Of a stretch of DNA of 64,000 nucleotides, positions 23,672-32,150 are shown piece by piece. The DNA lies in the NCBI RefSeq assembly GCF_003049645.1, contig NZ_PYWK01000001.1, forward strand, positions 372,001 to 436,000, written 5' to 3'. Within the stretch, counting starts at the first letter, position 1. Each line of letters begins with the position of its first letter. A model generated the notes under the pieces. It worked only from the letters and a program-made list of their open reading frames with translations. It ran no database searches and was not told the DNA's origin. The translations under genes and the position numbers were made by a program. This DNA is from Metasolibacillus fluoroglycofenilyticus (GTDB taxonomy: Bacteria; Bacillota; Bacilli; Bacillales_A; Planococcaceae).

Positions 23672-24055
23672 ATGTATAAAGAACTGTCTTCAGGTGTAAA
23701 AATAAGTATTACACGATCAATTTCCACATCATTTGAGCTTTATTTAGCAAGCATTGAGTGGGATGAAGATAAATTTTCAATGGAAGATTTCATGACAAGT
23801 TGGCAGCAATATTTTACAGAAAATGCGGCTTGGTTTGATAAAGTACCTCACGAAGTATTAGTAAGCGAAGAATTTCATAATGAAATTGCCAAAAAGGTAG
23901 ACGAAGTAATTGCAAAAATTTTAGGAGAAGAGCCAACGAAAAAGCAAATCGACTCCATTGCTAAAATGCAAAAAAAATTAGGCACAAATTACACATTCGG
24001 CTGCAAAGCAGAGGCGGCTTATGTTGAGCAAGTGTTGAAAGAAAAATTAAAATAG
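23672..24055 (+). CDS. Hypothetical protein, unrecognised family
   Basis: This 127-residue soluble acidic protein starts at ATG 23672 after a good AGGAGG site. The N-terminal half is predicted mixed (aromatic-rich, SMEDFMTSWQQYFTENAAWF), and the C-terminal half is helical with a PTKKQIDSIAKMQKKLG segment and ending AAYVEQVLKEKLK. That segment recalls short helical 'T-x-KQ-x-x-I-x-x-LQ' modules found at the ends of some phage or helicase proteins, but I cannot name a family. It lies directly after a decayed gene, so this may be an island of accessory genes. Confidence 0.65.
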   Translation: MYKELSSGVKISITRSISTSFELYLASIEWDEDKFSMEDFMTSWQQYFTENAAWFDKVPHEVLVSEEFHNEIAKKVDEVIAKILGEEPTKKQIDSIAKMQKKLGTNYTFGCKAEAAYVEQVLKEKLK

Positions 24056-24152
24056 AACTATAAAATTTTCGGATAGTTCCCTTCATTCCCGGGCACTCTA
24101 ATAAACGATCAAGTATTGATCAGATGAGTCCATGGAAAGGAGGGAATTTCTT

Positions 24153-24512
24153 ATGTGGAAAGGTTTGTTTGCAGCAACATTACTTGCTACGTCATTATTA
24201 GCTGGGTGTAATACAGGAGATCGTAATGCGATGAACGATAATACACCAGCAAACGAAATTCGTCGTGGGGTGGATGATGTTATTGATAATAACTATACAC
24301 CACGCTACAATAACGAAATAAATAACACAGCACCTAATGGCACAGTGAATCCTGCTACTGGGGGCAATCGTAATGGCGCAGAAGTTGACCGCGTCGCGCC
24401 AAATGATGGTGTTGGCAACGATGGTCAAGTTATTGAACGTCGTGTAAATGAAGAGGACATTATCGAAGATCCAGCAGACATGCGCGATCGCAATAATTTA
24501 GACAACCGCTAA
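24153..24512 (+). CDS. Small Asn/Asp-rich lipoprotein
   Basis: This 119-residue protein has a type II signal peptide with lipobox LLAGC (Cys19), and the rest is hydrophilic and disordered, rich in Asn, Asp, Arg and Pro. It should be anchored to the outer face of the membrane by a diacylglyceryl cysteine. AAAGGAGGG precedes ATG 24153; an in-frame ATG at 24132 overlaps that site and is rejected. Function is unknown; the composition resembles small sporulation-associated lipoproteins, but that is only a resemblance. Confidence 0.78.
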   Translation: MWKGLFAATLLATSLLAGCNTGDRNAMNDNTPANEIRRGVDDVIDNNYTPRYNNEINNTAPNGTVNPATGGNRNGAEVDRVAPNDGVGNDGQVIERRVNEEDIIEDPADMRDRNNLDNR

Positions 24513-24515
24513 AGA

Positions 24516-24564
24516 AAAAGACGTCCCCCAAGCAGCGTATTGCCTGCTTGGGGGACGTTTTTAA
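24516..24564 (+). terminator. Terminator after the lipoprotein gene
   Basis: GACGTCCCCCAAGCAG pairs with CTGCTTGGGGGACGT around an 8-nt loop, with A- and T-runs on either side so it could work in both directions. Confidence 0.95.
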
Positions 24565-24618
24565 TGATATTTTATCAAAGGAATAACGAAATAAAATAAA
24601 AGAGCGTTTCTTTGAAAA

Positions 24619-24910
24619 GTCGTCAATTTATTCAAAAAGCCATTAATAAATCAGGGAAAGTTTCAAATATATTTGAGAAATCGAAAATATATCGAGGCAA
24701 GTCGCAGATATATTCAAGAAGTCGCAAATAAACCAAGGCAAGTCGCAAATATATTCGAGAAGTCGCAAATAAATCAAGGCAAGTCGCAAATATATACGAA
24801 AAGTCGCAAATAAACCAAGGCAAGTCGCAAATATATTCAAGAAATCGCAAATAAACCGAGGCAAGTCGCAAATATATTCAAGAAATCGCCAATAACTCAA
24901 GGCGAGTTAC
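24619..24910. repeat. Tandem array with strict alternating 20/21-nt spacing
   Basis: Units of the form (A)GTCGCAAATA recur with anchors at 24619, 24639, 24660, 24680, 24701, 24721, 24742, 24762, 24783, 24803, 24824, 24844, 24865, 24885 and 24906. Spacing alternates 20 and 21 nt without exception, giving a 41-nt higher-order unit whose two halves differ (ATATTCAAGA versus AAACCAAGGC). No gene is present here, although frames through the array stay open by chance. Confidence 0.9.
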
Positions 24911-25030
24911 TAAATCCAATATTTACTCCATTCTCAAAGAAAGCCTCACTATTTTTAACAGTTGTTATTTTGATGAAACGCCATCGAAATATCCTCTAAG
25001 CAAAGCAGGATTTTTGGACGCCCATATCAA

Positions 25031-25459
25031 TCATTGCTGTCTATTTAATTTAGGTCGCTCTTTCATATCATGCTGGAAGCGCTGTAAGAGCTCGTCATTC
25101 GATAATCCTTCTTCTAATAGCTGTTGTAATAAGAGCTCCGCATATTTTTGGCGACGCGCTTTAATTGAACCTTTTAATAACACTGACAAGCGGTCACCGA
25201 TTTCAGTAATTGTGCTAACGATTAAAGAAAATGGCGCAGGCTCATTATCAGGAAAGGAGATAACGGCATGTGCGTCAAACACGCTATTATTTTCCTGTAG
25301 TGTTTTAAATATAGAATGGTACTCATTTGGAATAAACAGCTCAAGTACCCATGATTGATGACTATCCTCTAAATTAATCGTCAATCCATCAATAATGCGT
25401 ATTGGTTGTATAGTATCGTCAGTTAGTAAATCAAATGCCATCAATTTAAAAGTCTTCAA
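25031..25459 (-). CDS. ywpF: YwpF-family protein
   Basis: This 142-residue cytoplasmic protein matches the Bacillales YwpF family by its N-terminus MKTFKLMAFDLLTDD, by GLTINLEDSHQSWVLELFI, and by its position between fabZ and ssbB. The function is unknown. The start is assigned to TTG at 25459 (complement) because AAGGAGG lies 7 nt upstream and the family begins MKTFKL; earlier in-frame ATGs overlap the ribosome site. The C-terminal part is helical and charged. Confidence 0.82.
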   Translation of the reverse strand: MKTFKLMAFDLLTDDTIQPIRIIDGLTINLEDSHQSWVLELFIPNEYHSIFKTLQENNSVFDAHAVISFPDNEPAPFSLIVSTITEIGDRLSVLLKGSIKARRQKYAELLLQQLLEEGLSNDELLQRFQHDMKERPKLNRQQ

Positions 25460-25766
25460 ACACATAGCCTCCTTCAAAGTAAATTTCGTTCACTCATTAA
25501 TCGAAAAAAACTTTTCTTTCAAGTCATTAACAAAATAGTCTTTGTTTAAGTATAACATACAAAAAATGCGAAACTTAATATTTGCGCATATTCCCAATAA
25601 AGCTTTTACTGACATGGGTTAGAGCACTAAAATATGACAAAATAAATTTTAAAAAGGGTCAAAAATTTAAGTTTGGCTAGTCAAAACTATAGCAAATGTC
25701 ACTTTTCAGATTTTGCTAAATTTTATTGCTGTGAGGTATATTATTGCTAACGAAGGAGGTGAATCA
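25460..25766. other. AT-rich divergent intergenic region between ywpF and ssbB
   Basis: No gene is visible. Several A-tract/T-tract pairs (for example AAAATAAATTTT) lie upstream of ssbB, which in B. subtilis is activated by ComK at AAAAN5TTTT boxes, but no pair fits the consensus spacing. Confidence 0.4.
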
Positions 25767-26186
25767 ATGAATCAAATCGGACTTGTTGGACGTTTAACAA
25801 AAAATCCACAGTTACGACAATTATCTGATACGAAAGTACAAACAAGCTTCGTGTTAGCAATCAATCGCAATTATCGTAATAACGAAGGCAGTGTAGATGC
25901 AGATTATGTTTTGTGTGTCGCATGGGGAAGACTAGCAGAGCATATTGTGAAATATTGCGGTAAAGGTTCTTTAATTGGTATTAATGGGCGCTTACATACA
26001 CGCTCTTACATTAATAAAGAAAATAACCGTATCTTTGCGATGGATGTCGTTGCTGAAGGCGTCCGATTTTATGCTTTGAAACAAAGTGTGCCGACAAGCA
26101 ATGTGACTGAGGAGTCCAACGATGAAATGCGGCACGTATCGGAGCATTTCACTTTACCAGAAGATACACTGCCAATCAACCTTTAG
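25767..26186 (+). CDS. ssbB: Single-stranded DNA-binding protein, SsbB type
   Basis: This 139-residue OB-fold protein begins MNQIGLVGRLTKNPQLRQL and contains the family strand VAWGRLAEHIVKYCGKGSLI with GRLHTRSY. It lacks the long Gly/Gln-rich tail of housekeeping SsbA but ends with an acidic DTLPINL stretch. SsbB (YwpH) protects incoming DNA in competence, and the ywpF neighbour matches B. subtilis. CGAAGGAGGTG precedes ATG 25767. Confidence 0.88.
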   Translation: MNQIGLVGRLTKNPQLRQLSDTKVQTSFVLAINRNYRNNEGSVDADYVLCVAWGRLAEHIVKYCGKGSLIGINGRLHTRSYINKENNRIFAMDVVAEGVRFYALKQSVPTSNVTEESNDEMRHVSEHFTLPEDTLPINL

Positions 26187-26302
26187 AAACAACTGCTACA
26201 AAACTAACTTCTATCTTAAACTAAAAATGTAAAGGAGTGAAAAAAGTACCTCTTAACCGCATAGCAAATTCTAAAATTCACAACTGAATAAAATGTAGAG
26301 AA

Positions 26303-26344
26303 CAAAAAAAGCGTCCTATCTTTTGGCGCAAAGATAGGACGCTA
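26303..26344 (-). terminator. Terminator for ywqA, shared with ssbB
   Basis: AGCGTCCTATCTTT and AAAGATAGGACGCT form a 14-bp stem. The minus strand has a run of seven T residues after the stem, so it serves ywqA best; ssbB reads toward it from the other side. Confidence 0.9.
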
Positions 26345-26369
26345 CTAAATGAGTATAAATTTTGGGGTT

Positions 26370-29111
26370 TTATCTAACTAAATCAAGTGAAAAAAGTTCG
26401 CGTAGCTCATCATCTTGAAGCTCCGTAAGCCATTTGCTTGACTGAATTAGCTCTTCTGATAAAGCTGATTTTAAAGTTAACATTTTATCGATTTTTTCTT
26501 CAATTGTGCCAAGTGTGATAAATTTATGAACTTGCACAAATTGAGTTTGACCAATTCGGTAGGCCCGATCTGTCGCCTGATTTTCCACTGCGGGATTCCA
26601 CCAGCGGTCAGCATGCAAGACATGGCTAGCAGCAGTTAAGTTTAATCCTGTTCCTCCAGCTTTTAACGATAAAATAAAAATTGGAAATTCCCCCGCTTGA
26701 AATGCTTCAACTAAGTGATCGCGCTGCTTTTTTGGCATACTGCCTGTTAAAAATGGGACGTCAATATCATACAGCTCGGCAAAGCAATGCTGTAAAATAT
26801 TGCCCATGCCAATATATTGCGTGAAAATTAAACATTGCTCTCCGTTATGAACGATTTCAGCCGTTAAATCTACAATACGTTTTAGTTTTACAGAACGGCT
26901 TAGCATCGTCTTCGCATCATCAAAAGGCTCCTTTAAATAAAGTGCAGGATGATTACATAGCTGCTTTAATTTATTTAGCGTTTTTAAAATGCGCCCTCTT
27001 TTTTCAAAGCCCGTTAGCTGCTCAAGCTGTGCTGCAGTATCTTCAATATAGCTTTCATAAAGGGCAGCTTGCTCCGCTGTTAATGGGCAAAATTCCTGAG
27101 TTTCCTGCTTATCAGGTAAATTCAACATTAATTTTGAATCGCGCTTTATACGGCGAAGTAAAAATGGTTGAATTTTTGCTCGTAGTAGCTCCTTATGTTG
27201 CTCAGAGTCATCGCGCTCAATCGGCAAAATAAATTGCTCTTGGAATTTCGTAAAGCTACCAAGATAGCCTTTATGAATAAAATCAAAAATAGCCCAAAGC
27301 TCCGACAAACGATTTTCGACAGGTGTGCCTGTCAATGCAATATGATGCTCACCACGCAATTTGCGAATAGCACGGGATTGCATTGTTTGCATATTTTTAA
27401 TATTTTGTGCCTCATCTAAAATAATGCTCGACCAGCTAAAATGTTGTAAAAACTCTGCATCCTGTGAAATAGTTCCGTATGTCGATAGCACAATTTGAGG
27501 CATTGCTCGTTTCATTTCATCACGGAGCAAAGCATCCTTTAAGCGATTAGCTCCGTAATGCGTATAAATTGTTAAAGAGGGTGCGAAGCGCTCCAGTTCC
27601 TTTTGCCAATTTCCTAGAACCGAGGTTGGGCAAATAATAATTGCAGGTTCTGTTACATCAAGTGTATTAATCGTATATAAAAGATAGCTAATTGTTTGAA
27701 TTGTTTTACCAAGCCCCATATCATCGGCTAGACAAGCACCGAATTTTTGCTTTCGCATAAAGACAAGCCACTCAAAGCCTTGTTGCTGATAGGGACGTAA
27801 ATCTGCTTCCAACTGTGACGGTACAGGAACGCTTGGAAGACCCTGTTTTTCCTGTAATTGCTGTAAATATTGCTGGAGAGATTTTTGCATTTCAAATGCT
27901 AATATAGGGTTGTCACGTTCAGCATCCTCTTCATCAAGCTCTTCTACTGGTGCTGTTAAAGTTTCTGGTAACTCTCTAAACAGTAGCTCTTTTACTGTCC
28001 ACTGTTCATTGGTCGCTTTATCCATTAATTCACGCATTTCTTGCATCCACACTGCATCAATGCGGAACCATTCTGTACCTACACGCATAAATTCACGCTT
28101 TTCTTCCACAAGTTTTCGAAACTGCTCCGAAGAAATATGTTCGCCGTTCATTGAAAATTGCCATTTGAATGTTAAAACATCATCGAGACTTGCGACAGAA
28201 CGTGTAGAAGCTTGACCTGCACTTACTTGGACACGTATTTTTGATTGCTTTAATTCTTTCAACCAAGCTGGCAAAATAACCTCATAGCCAAGTGCCTGTA
28301 AAACGGCAATATCATCACGCAAAAAAAGCTTTACTTGTGCGTCTGAAAGGTTGTGATATAAAAAGCCTTCAGATTCTAGGTTTAGTAATGACAGCATTTG
28401 CTGTTGAATTGCTGTGATATCTGCTGAAAGAGCTTTCCATTTATCGGGCAAAGCCTCCTCAATTGCTAACCTACGCTTTCGTACAGCAGGTGTCCAATGT
28501 CTTTCTGTTGCTGTAATTAAAACAGATTCTAACAGCCACTCAGTACTTATCTCATTGGGCTCGCTCAAACGTAAGGCAAACTTTAAATCAGCGATATTTT
28601 GCTCACTTTGCAGTGGCCAGCCGCCATCCGCAAAAAATGGCACAAGCTCCTTCCATTGTTCAAACTGTAGTCCATTGCTCGAAAGCTTTTGCATAGCAGC
28701 AGTAGCCAAAACATTTTCTTTATCGTGTTCGAAATATAGCGTTTGTTCATTAAAGTAGGCAGTTCGCCAAAGCGTGCTACTTCTCCATTGCGGAACAAGC
28801 TCGTGGAAAGTTCCAAGTAATGCCTCAGATGTAGCATCCGCTCCGACAATGTTAAGTAAAGGATGCTTAAAAGAAGGTGAGAGCACATCTAATAGCTCGG
28901 CCGCTGACAATGTAATATCGCGCTCATCTAATGGTACAATAAGTCCGTAAAAATTTGCTTCATATTTATAAAAAAGCTGTGATATCCAGCTTTCAGGAGG
29001 TGAGATTAAACCATCTTCGTGTAAAGCCATGATTGCATAATAGCCATTTTGAAGCTGCGTAATTTTTAAACGCAGTAACTTTACAAAAGGTGATGTGAAT
29101 GTGTCGGTCAT
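26370..29111 (-). CDS. ywqA: SNF2-family helicase
   Basis: This 913-residue protein has an N-terminal SNF2-associated region (to about 400), a RecA-like domain 1 with Walker A ADDMGLGKTIQT near 464 and DEAQ box near 563, motif III ALTGTPVENRLSELW, and a helicase C domain with SLKAGGTGLNLTAASHV and QATDRAYRIGQT near 850. Such enzymes translocate on double-stranded DNA and remodel protein-DNA complexes; no substrate is known for YwqA. It follows ywqB by 11 nt and is co-transcribed with it. A GGAG site precedes the ATG. Confidence 0.95.
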   Translation of the reverse strand: MTDTFTSPFVKLLRLKITQLQNGYYAIMALHEDGLISPPESWISQLFYKYEANFYGLIVPLDERDITLSAAELLDVLSPSFKHPLLNIVGADATSEALLGTFHELVPQWRSSTLWRTAYFNEQTLYFEHDKENVLATAAMQKLSSNGLQFEQWKELVPFFADGGWPLQSEQNIADLKFALRLSEPNEISTEWLLESVLITATERHWTPAVRKRRLAIEEALPDKWKALSADITAIQQQMLSLLNLESEGFLYHNLSDAQVKLFLRDDIAVLQALGYEVILPAWLKELKQSKIRVQVSAGQASTRSVASLDDVLTFKWQFSMNGEHISSEQFRKLVEEKREFMRVGTEWFRIDAVWMQEMRELMDKATNEQWTVKELLFRELPETLTAPVEELDEEDAERDNPILAFEMQKSLQQYLQQLQEKQGLPSVPVPSQLEADLRPYQQQGFEWLVFMRKQKFGACLADDMGLGKTIQTISYLLYTINTLDVTEPAIIICPTSVLGNWQKELERFAPSLTIYTHYGANRLKDALLRDEMKRAMPQIVLSTYGTISQDAEFLQHFSWSSIILDEAQNIKNMQTMQSRAIRKLRGEHHIALTGTPVENRLSELWAIFDFIHKGYLGSFTKFQEQFILPIERDDSEQHKELLRAKIQPFLLRRIKRDSKLMLNLPDKQETQEFCPLTAEQAALYESYIEDTAAQLEQLTGFEKRGRILKTLNKLKQLCNHPALYLKEPFDDAKTMLSRSVKLKRIVDLTAEIVHNGEQCLIFTQYIGMGNILQHCFAELYDIDVPFLTGSMPKKQRDHLVEAFQAGEFPIFILSLKAGGTGLNLTAASHVLHADRWWNPAVENQATDRAYRIGQTQFVQVHKFITLGTIEEKIDKMLTLKSALSEELIQSSKWLTELQDDELRELFSLDLVR

Positions 29112-29122
29112 ATAAAAACTCC

Positions 29123-30688
29123 TTAAATGAGATTGCTCTTATCCAATTCCTCCTGCAATGCACGCAGGCGCTTGAATTGTTTTTGTACAGTTTGCATGTA
29201 ATTTGTCCAATACGTCATTTTGCCAGCTTTTTTAGCAACACTTTTCATCGATTTCCAAATACGAATTGCCTGTTTATAATTCAGACGTGATTTTTGGCGT
29301 AGCTCCTCTAATGCATAATAATGATAAAGAGGTAATGCAGCAGCAGGTGCCTCATTGACCACCGTTTTTAAGCCCCTTGCCTCTAGATAACTGATGGAAG
29401 AAGGGTAAAGCTGCTGCAGGGCTACCCATTCATCATAGCGAGCCTGTCGCAGCAAAAAATCTGCATAAGGCTGTATACCATAACGACCAAACGCTTGATA
29501 AAGTACAACTGCCTCCTGCTCGAAAAGTTCTATATTGGCATAAAGTGCATTTACTTCTTTAATAAATGGTGGACGTTGCTGAGGTGCGAGTGTATTATGA
29601 ATAAAATTTTCCAAATGTAGCAGCATCGCTTTTAATAATATTTGCAAACCTTCCATATAATGTTTCGATGCTAATTTTGCAATAAGCAAATAAAAATGAA
29701 GGTCCGACGTATCAATATAGGATAGCTGTTCATTAAGTTTTGCGCTGTCCCTTAGAAGAACGTAAAAAAGTGTATGGCCAGTAGCTATAGGAAAATCACT
29801 ATTGACGTGTAGTTTTTCTAATAAAAATAGCTCTTTCTCATAGCGATTTTTTTCATTAAAAACATCTGTCCAAATTGTTAAATAAAATTGAAAACGTATT
29901 TGTGGCTGACCATCCTTTTCAAAAAGAAGCTCACGCACACTATCCTGTATGGCATCAAAGAATGGGTCTGTTGCAAAGAGACGTGATTTCGTACTTAACT
30001 CAGATGTTATTGCTTGTATAGTTTCAAGTCTAATGTTCATCGCAGCCTCAAAATAATAGTTGTGAACTGATGAGTTTGTCTGATTCAAGTGAGCCCATAG
30101 CTTATTTAAAACAGCTAGCTCCATAAACAATTTGAAGAGAGGCTGCCATTCACGTTCAAGTGGTGTATAGCGCTGTAGCTTTGAATGTACAGTCGTTAGC
30201 AATGCCGAAATAGAGTAGCTTTCAATTGCTTTAGAGCCATACAGCAAATGTTGCATTACTTCATCCACCATACGTTGCCAGCTTTCAGGGCTACGCTCAG
30301 TAGCTAAAGATTTCAAATGAACGTTTTTTTGCGCTCGCCAATTGCTTGTCCATTCTTGCACAGAGCCTAAATATTGATAAAGCCCAAGAATCACACCAAG
30401 TTTATGGCGACAGCAATTTTGCTGGGGGCATGTACATACTATGAGCTGTTGACTGAAGTCAACAGTCACTTCAGCAGGTCGCACATCTTGTACAACTGTA
30501 AACAGTACATCCTTTTGCGCAACAAAACGCTCAAATAGCACAGATTTATTTCGCACGGAAAAGACGGCACGTCGTACTAGCTCTTCATCTTCGATTGACG
30601 AAGGCTGCAATAAACGTTCCATTTCCTCCAACTGCTGACGAATAAACGCCGAATGACGATGCGCAACATCGGATATTGATAAAGCCAT
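29123..30688 (-). CDS. ywqB: SWIM zinc finger protein
   Basis: This 521-residue protein has a SWIM zinc finger at about residues 70-85, seen as CTCPQQNCCRHKLG (C-x-C, C-x-H), within a beta-strand context typical of the domain; the remaining part is helical. SWIM proteins of this type are encoded with SNF2 helicases and are thought to work with them on DNA. ATG at 30688 (complement) follows AGGAGAG; in-frame codons further upstream lack a ribosome site. It leads the ywqB-ywqA pair, as in B. subtilis. Confidence 0.9.
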   Translation of the reverse strand: MALSISDVAHRHSAFIRQQLEEMERLLQPSSIEDEELVRRAVFSVRNKSVLFERFVAQKDVLFTVVQDVRPAEVTVDFSQQLIVCTCPQQNCCRHKLGVILGLYQYLGSVQEWTSNWRAQKNVHLKSLATERSPESWQRMVDEVMQHLLYGSKAIESYSISALLTTVHSKLQRYTPLEREWQPLFKLFMELAVLNKLWAHLNQTNSSVHNYYFEAAMNIRLETIQAITSELSTKSRLFATDPFFDAIQDSVRELLFEKDGQPQIRFQFYLTIWTDVFNEKNRYEKELFLLEKLHVNSDFPIATGHTLFYVLLRDSAKLNEQLSYIDTSDLHFYLLIAKLASKHYMEGLQILLKAMLLHLENFIHNTLAPQQRPPFIKEVNALYANIELFEQEAVVLYQAFGRYGIQPYADFLLRQARYDEWVALQQLYPSSISYLEARGLKTVVNEAPAAALPLYHYYALEELRQKSRLNYKQAIRIWKSMKSVAKKAGKMTYWTNYMQTVQKQFKRLRALQEELDKSNLI

Positions 30689-30791
30689 AATCGTTTCTCT
30701 CCTAAAAAAGTCGTTCCTTCCATTATACCTTGAAAAACAAGTAAACGTAAGCCGAATGCCTAAATGCGCTAAAATAACAGAAAGGAAATAA

Positions 30792-31214
30792 ATAAACAAA
30801 TTCCTAGAGGCATGGTTTGCGGAAAAAATTGCCCCACTCGATGATATTCTCGTCAGATGGCTCATGCTGTTAGGAGCAGTAGATGCACGAAAACATCATG
30901 TATACAATCAAATCTATAAGGAACTGGAGGAGTTAGCTATGAAAGATAAAAACTTACGACAAGCCTTTAGTGCATGGGAGGAGCTAAGCCAAACGCCCGA
31001 ATCCCGAATAGCCTACGAATCTCGTCTAAAATACATTTTAGATGAAGAAGCAGGCAAGCAAGATGCTCACGCTGCGGGATATAAGGAAGGAATAGAGCAG
31101 GGAATAGAACAAACTGCAATAAACATGCTGAAAAAGGGATTTGCTGACGCAATAATTGTGGAAGTGACAGCACTGCCCCTTGAAAAAATTCGGCAATTAC
31201 GTAAACAGCGTTAA
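30792..31214 (+). pseudogene. 5'-truncated Rpn/PD-(D/E)XK-type nuclease remnant
   Basis: From a stop at 30789 the frame reads NKFLEAWFAEKIAPLDDILV and goes on through RWLMLLGAVDARK, YKELEELAMKD and ESRLKYILDEEAGKQ. This is clearly homologous to the second half of the full-length gene at 34526-35533 (ARWLLLLGIVNHRK, YHELEAIAMKD, EGRLKRILDEEAA). The N-terminal catalytic nuclease half is missing, replaced by the ywqB upstream region. The first ATG (30864) has no good ribosome site. It ends with a short charged tail of helical type. Confidence 0.8.
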
Positions 31215-31308
31215 TGGAAAGAATCCTAGAAGAAAAAGATGTTTGAAAACTCGCACTGATGGAGAAAATAAACTGTAATAGAACCGGAAATATTTAAGGA
31301 GGGTGAAA

Positions 31309-31770
31309 GTGATTCGCATCCAGTTTATGAAGCCATTGTATACAAGGATGGCTGGAGCAAAGTTATGTTTAGTTTTTGCTTATCAGCATCTTTCGATTAT
31401 GAAGGAGGAAGAGTTATTTCATTTTATTCCTTTAGATGGAAAAGAAATGGTTGTTAATCTAAAAACGTATAAAATAGAAAATGTGTCGGATGTTTTTGTA
31501 TTCCAAAATGGTAGTCGTTTTATACGAATCCCTCTTTACCAATTATTGCTTATATCGAATATTTACGATTATTTACTACCAATTATCGAGGAGAAAGTAG
31601 CGAATACAGTGACAGAGGATTTAACGGAATCAGAACATGAAGCTTCTTCTATTATCCGTGAATTAGAGGGGAAAAATGCAGAGCGACTAATTGATTATGC
31701 CTTAACTGAGCGCAATGAAACGATGTTTTACAATTTAGTCTGGCATTTAGAGCAGCGCGGCATGCTATAA
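31309..31770 (+). CDS. Hypothetical protein with IDEAL-like C-terminal segment
   Basis: This protein of about 153 residues starts at GTG 31309, with AAGGAGG 6 nt upstream (GTG 31303 would overlap the site). The N-terminal part is beta-rich (HFIPLDGKEMVVNL, FVFQNGSRFIRIPL), and the C-terminal ERLIDYALTERNETMFYNLV resembles the IDEAL motif of small Bacillales regulatory proteins. No enzymatic motif is visible. It lies alone between a nuclease remnant and the flagellin gene. Confidence 0.6.
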   Translation: MIRIQFMKPLYTRMAGAKLCLVFAYQHLSIMKEEELFHFIPLDGKEMVVNLKTYKIENVSDVFVFQNGSRFIRIPLYQLLLISNIYDYLLPIIEEKVANTVTEDLTESEHEASSIIRELEGKNAERLIDYALTERNETMFYNLVWHLEQRGML

Positions 31771-32000
31771 CACGTTCCAAAATCTGAAGAGGTGTTTTTG
31801 TTGTAAATTAAGTGTCATCCATTTGACAATACTTGTTAATACATCAAAATCACTAGGACAATAGCAATGATGTTTGACAAAATGTTGATTCAGCTAACTA
31901 GAGAAGGCTTTTTTAAAAAAATGTGATGAACATTGGCTACCCCTTTAATAAAAGTGGAGTGATAAAAACCGCCGCACCAAAATAAATTGGATTTTTCGAA

Positions 32001-32045
32001 CATCCCCGTCAATAGAATCGGGAGAAGCGCCAATAGAACCACAAA
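32001..32045. repeat. Short pair of GYCAATAGAA repeat units
   Basis: GTCAATAGAA (32008) and GCCAATAGAA (32029) are 21 nt apart and match the units at 14681-14732. The rest of the 31771-32095 gap holds no supported gene. Confidence 0.55.
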
Positions 32046-32095
32046 AACCACGTAGATGTTCGAGGTCAGTTTCTCACTCAAGTGACATTCAATTA

Positions 32096-32122
32096 TAAAC
32101 TCTTCTCAATTCGAGCCGATAT
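32096..32122 (+). promoter_or_regulatory. Consensus sigma-D promoter of the flagellin gene
   Basis: TAAA (32096-32099), exactly 15 nt, GCCGATAT (32115-32122). This is a perfect match to the sigma-D (FliA) consensus and predicts a leader of about 22 nt. Confidence 0.93.
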
Positions 32123-32150
32123 AAACAAAAACAATGAAGGAGGGCGACGG

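Noticed and set aside
24619..24910. CRISPR-like array, or hypothetical proteins encoded across the array
   Set aside because: Units are contiguous and degenerate, with no unique spacers and no cas genes. Frames reading Leu/Tyr/Phe-rich repeats exist only because the DNA repeats, and they have no ribosome site.
25620..25740. ComK box upstream of ssbB
   Set aside because: A/T-tract pairs are abundant in this AT-rich region but none has two AAAAN5TTTT boxes at an accepted spacing.
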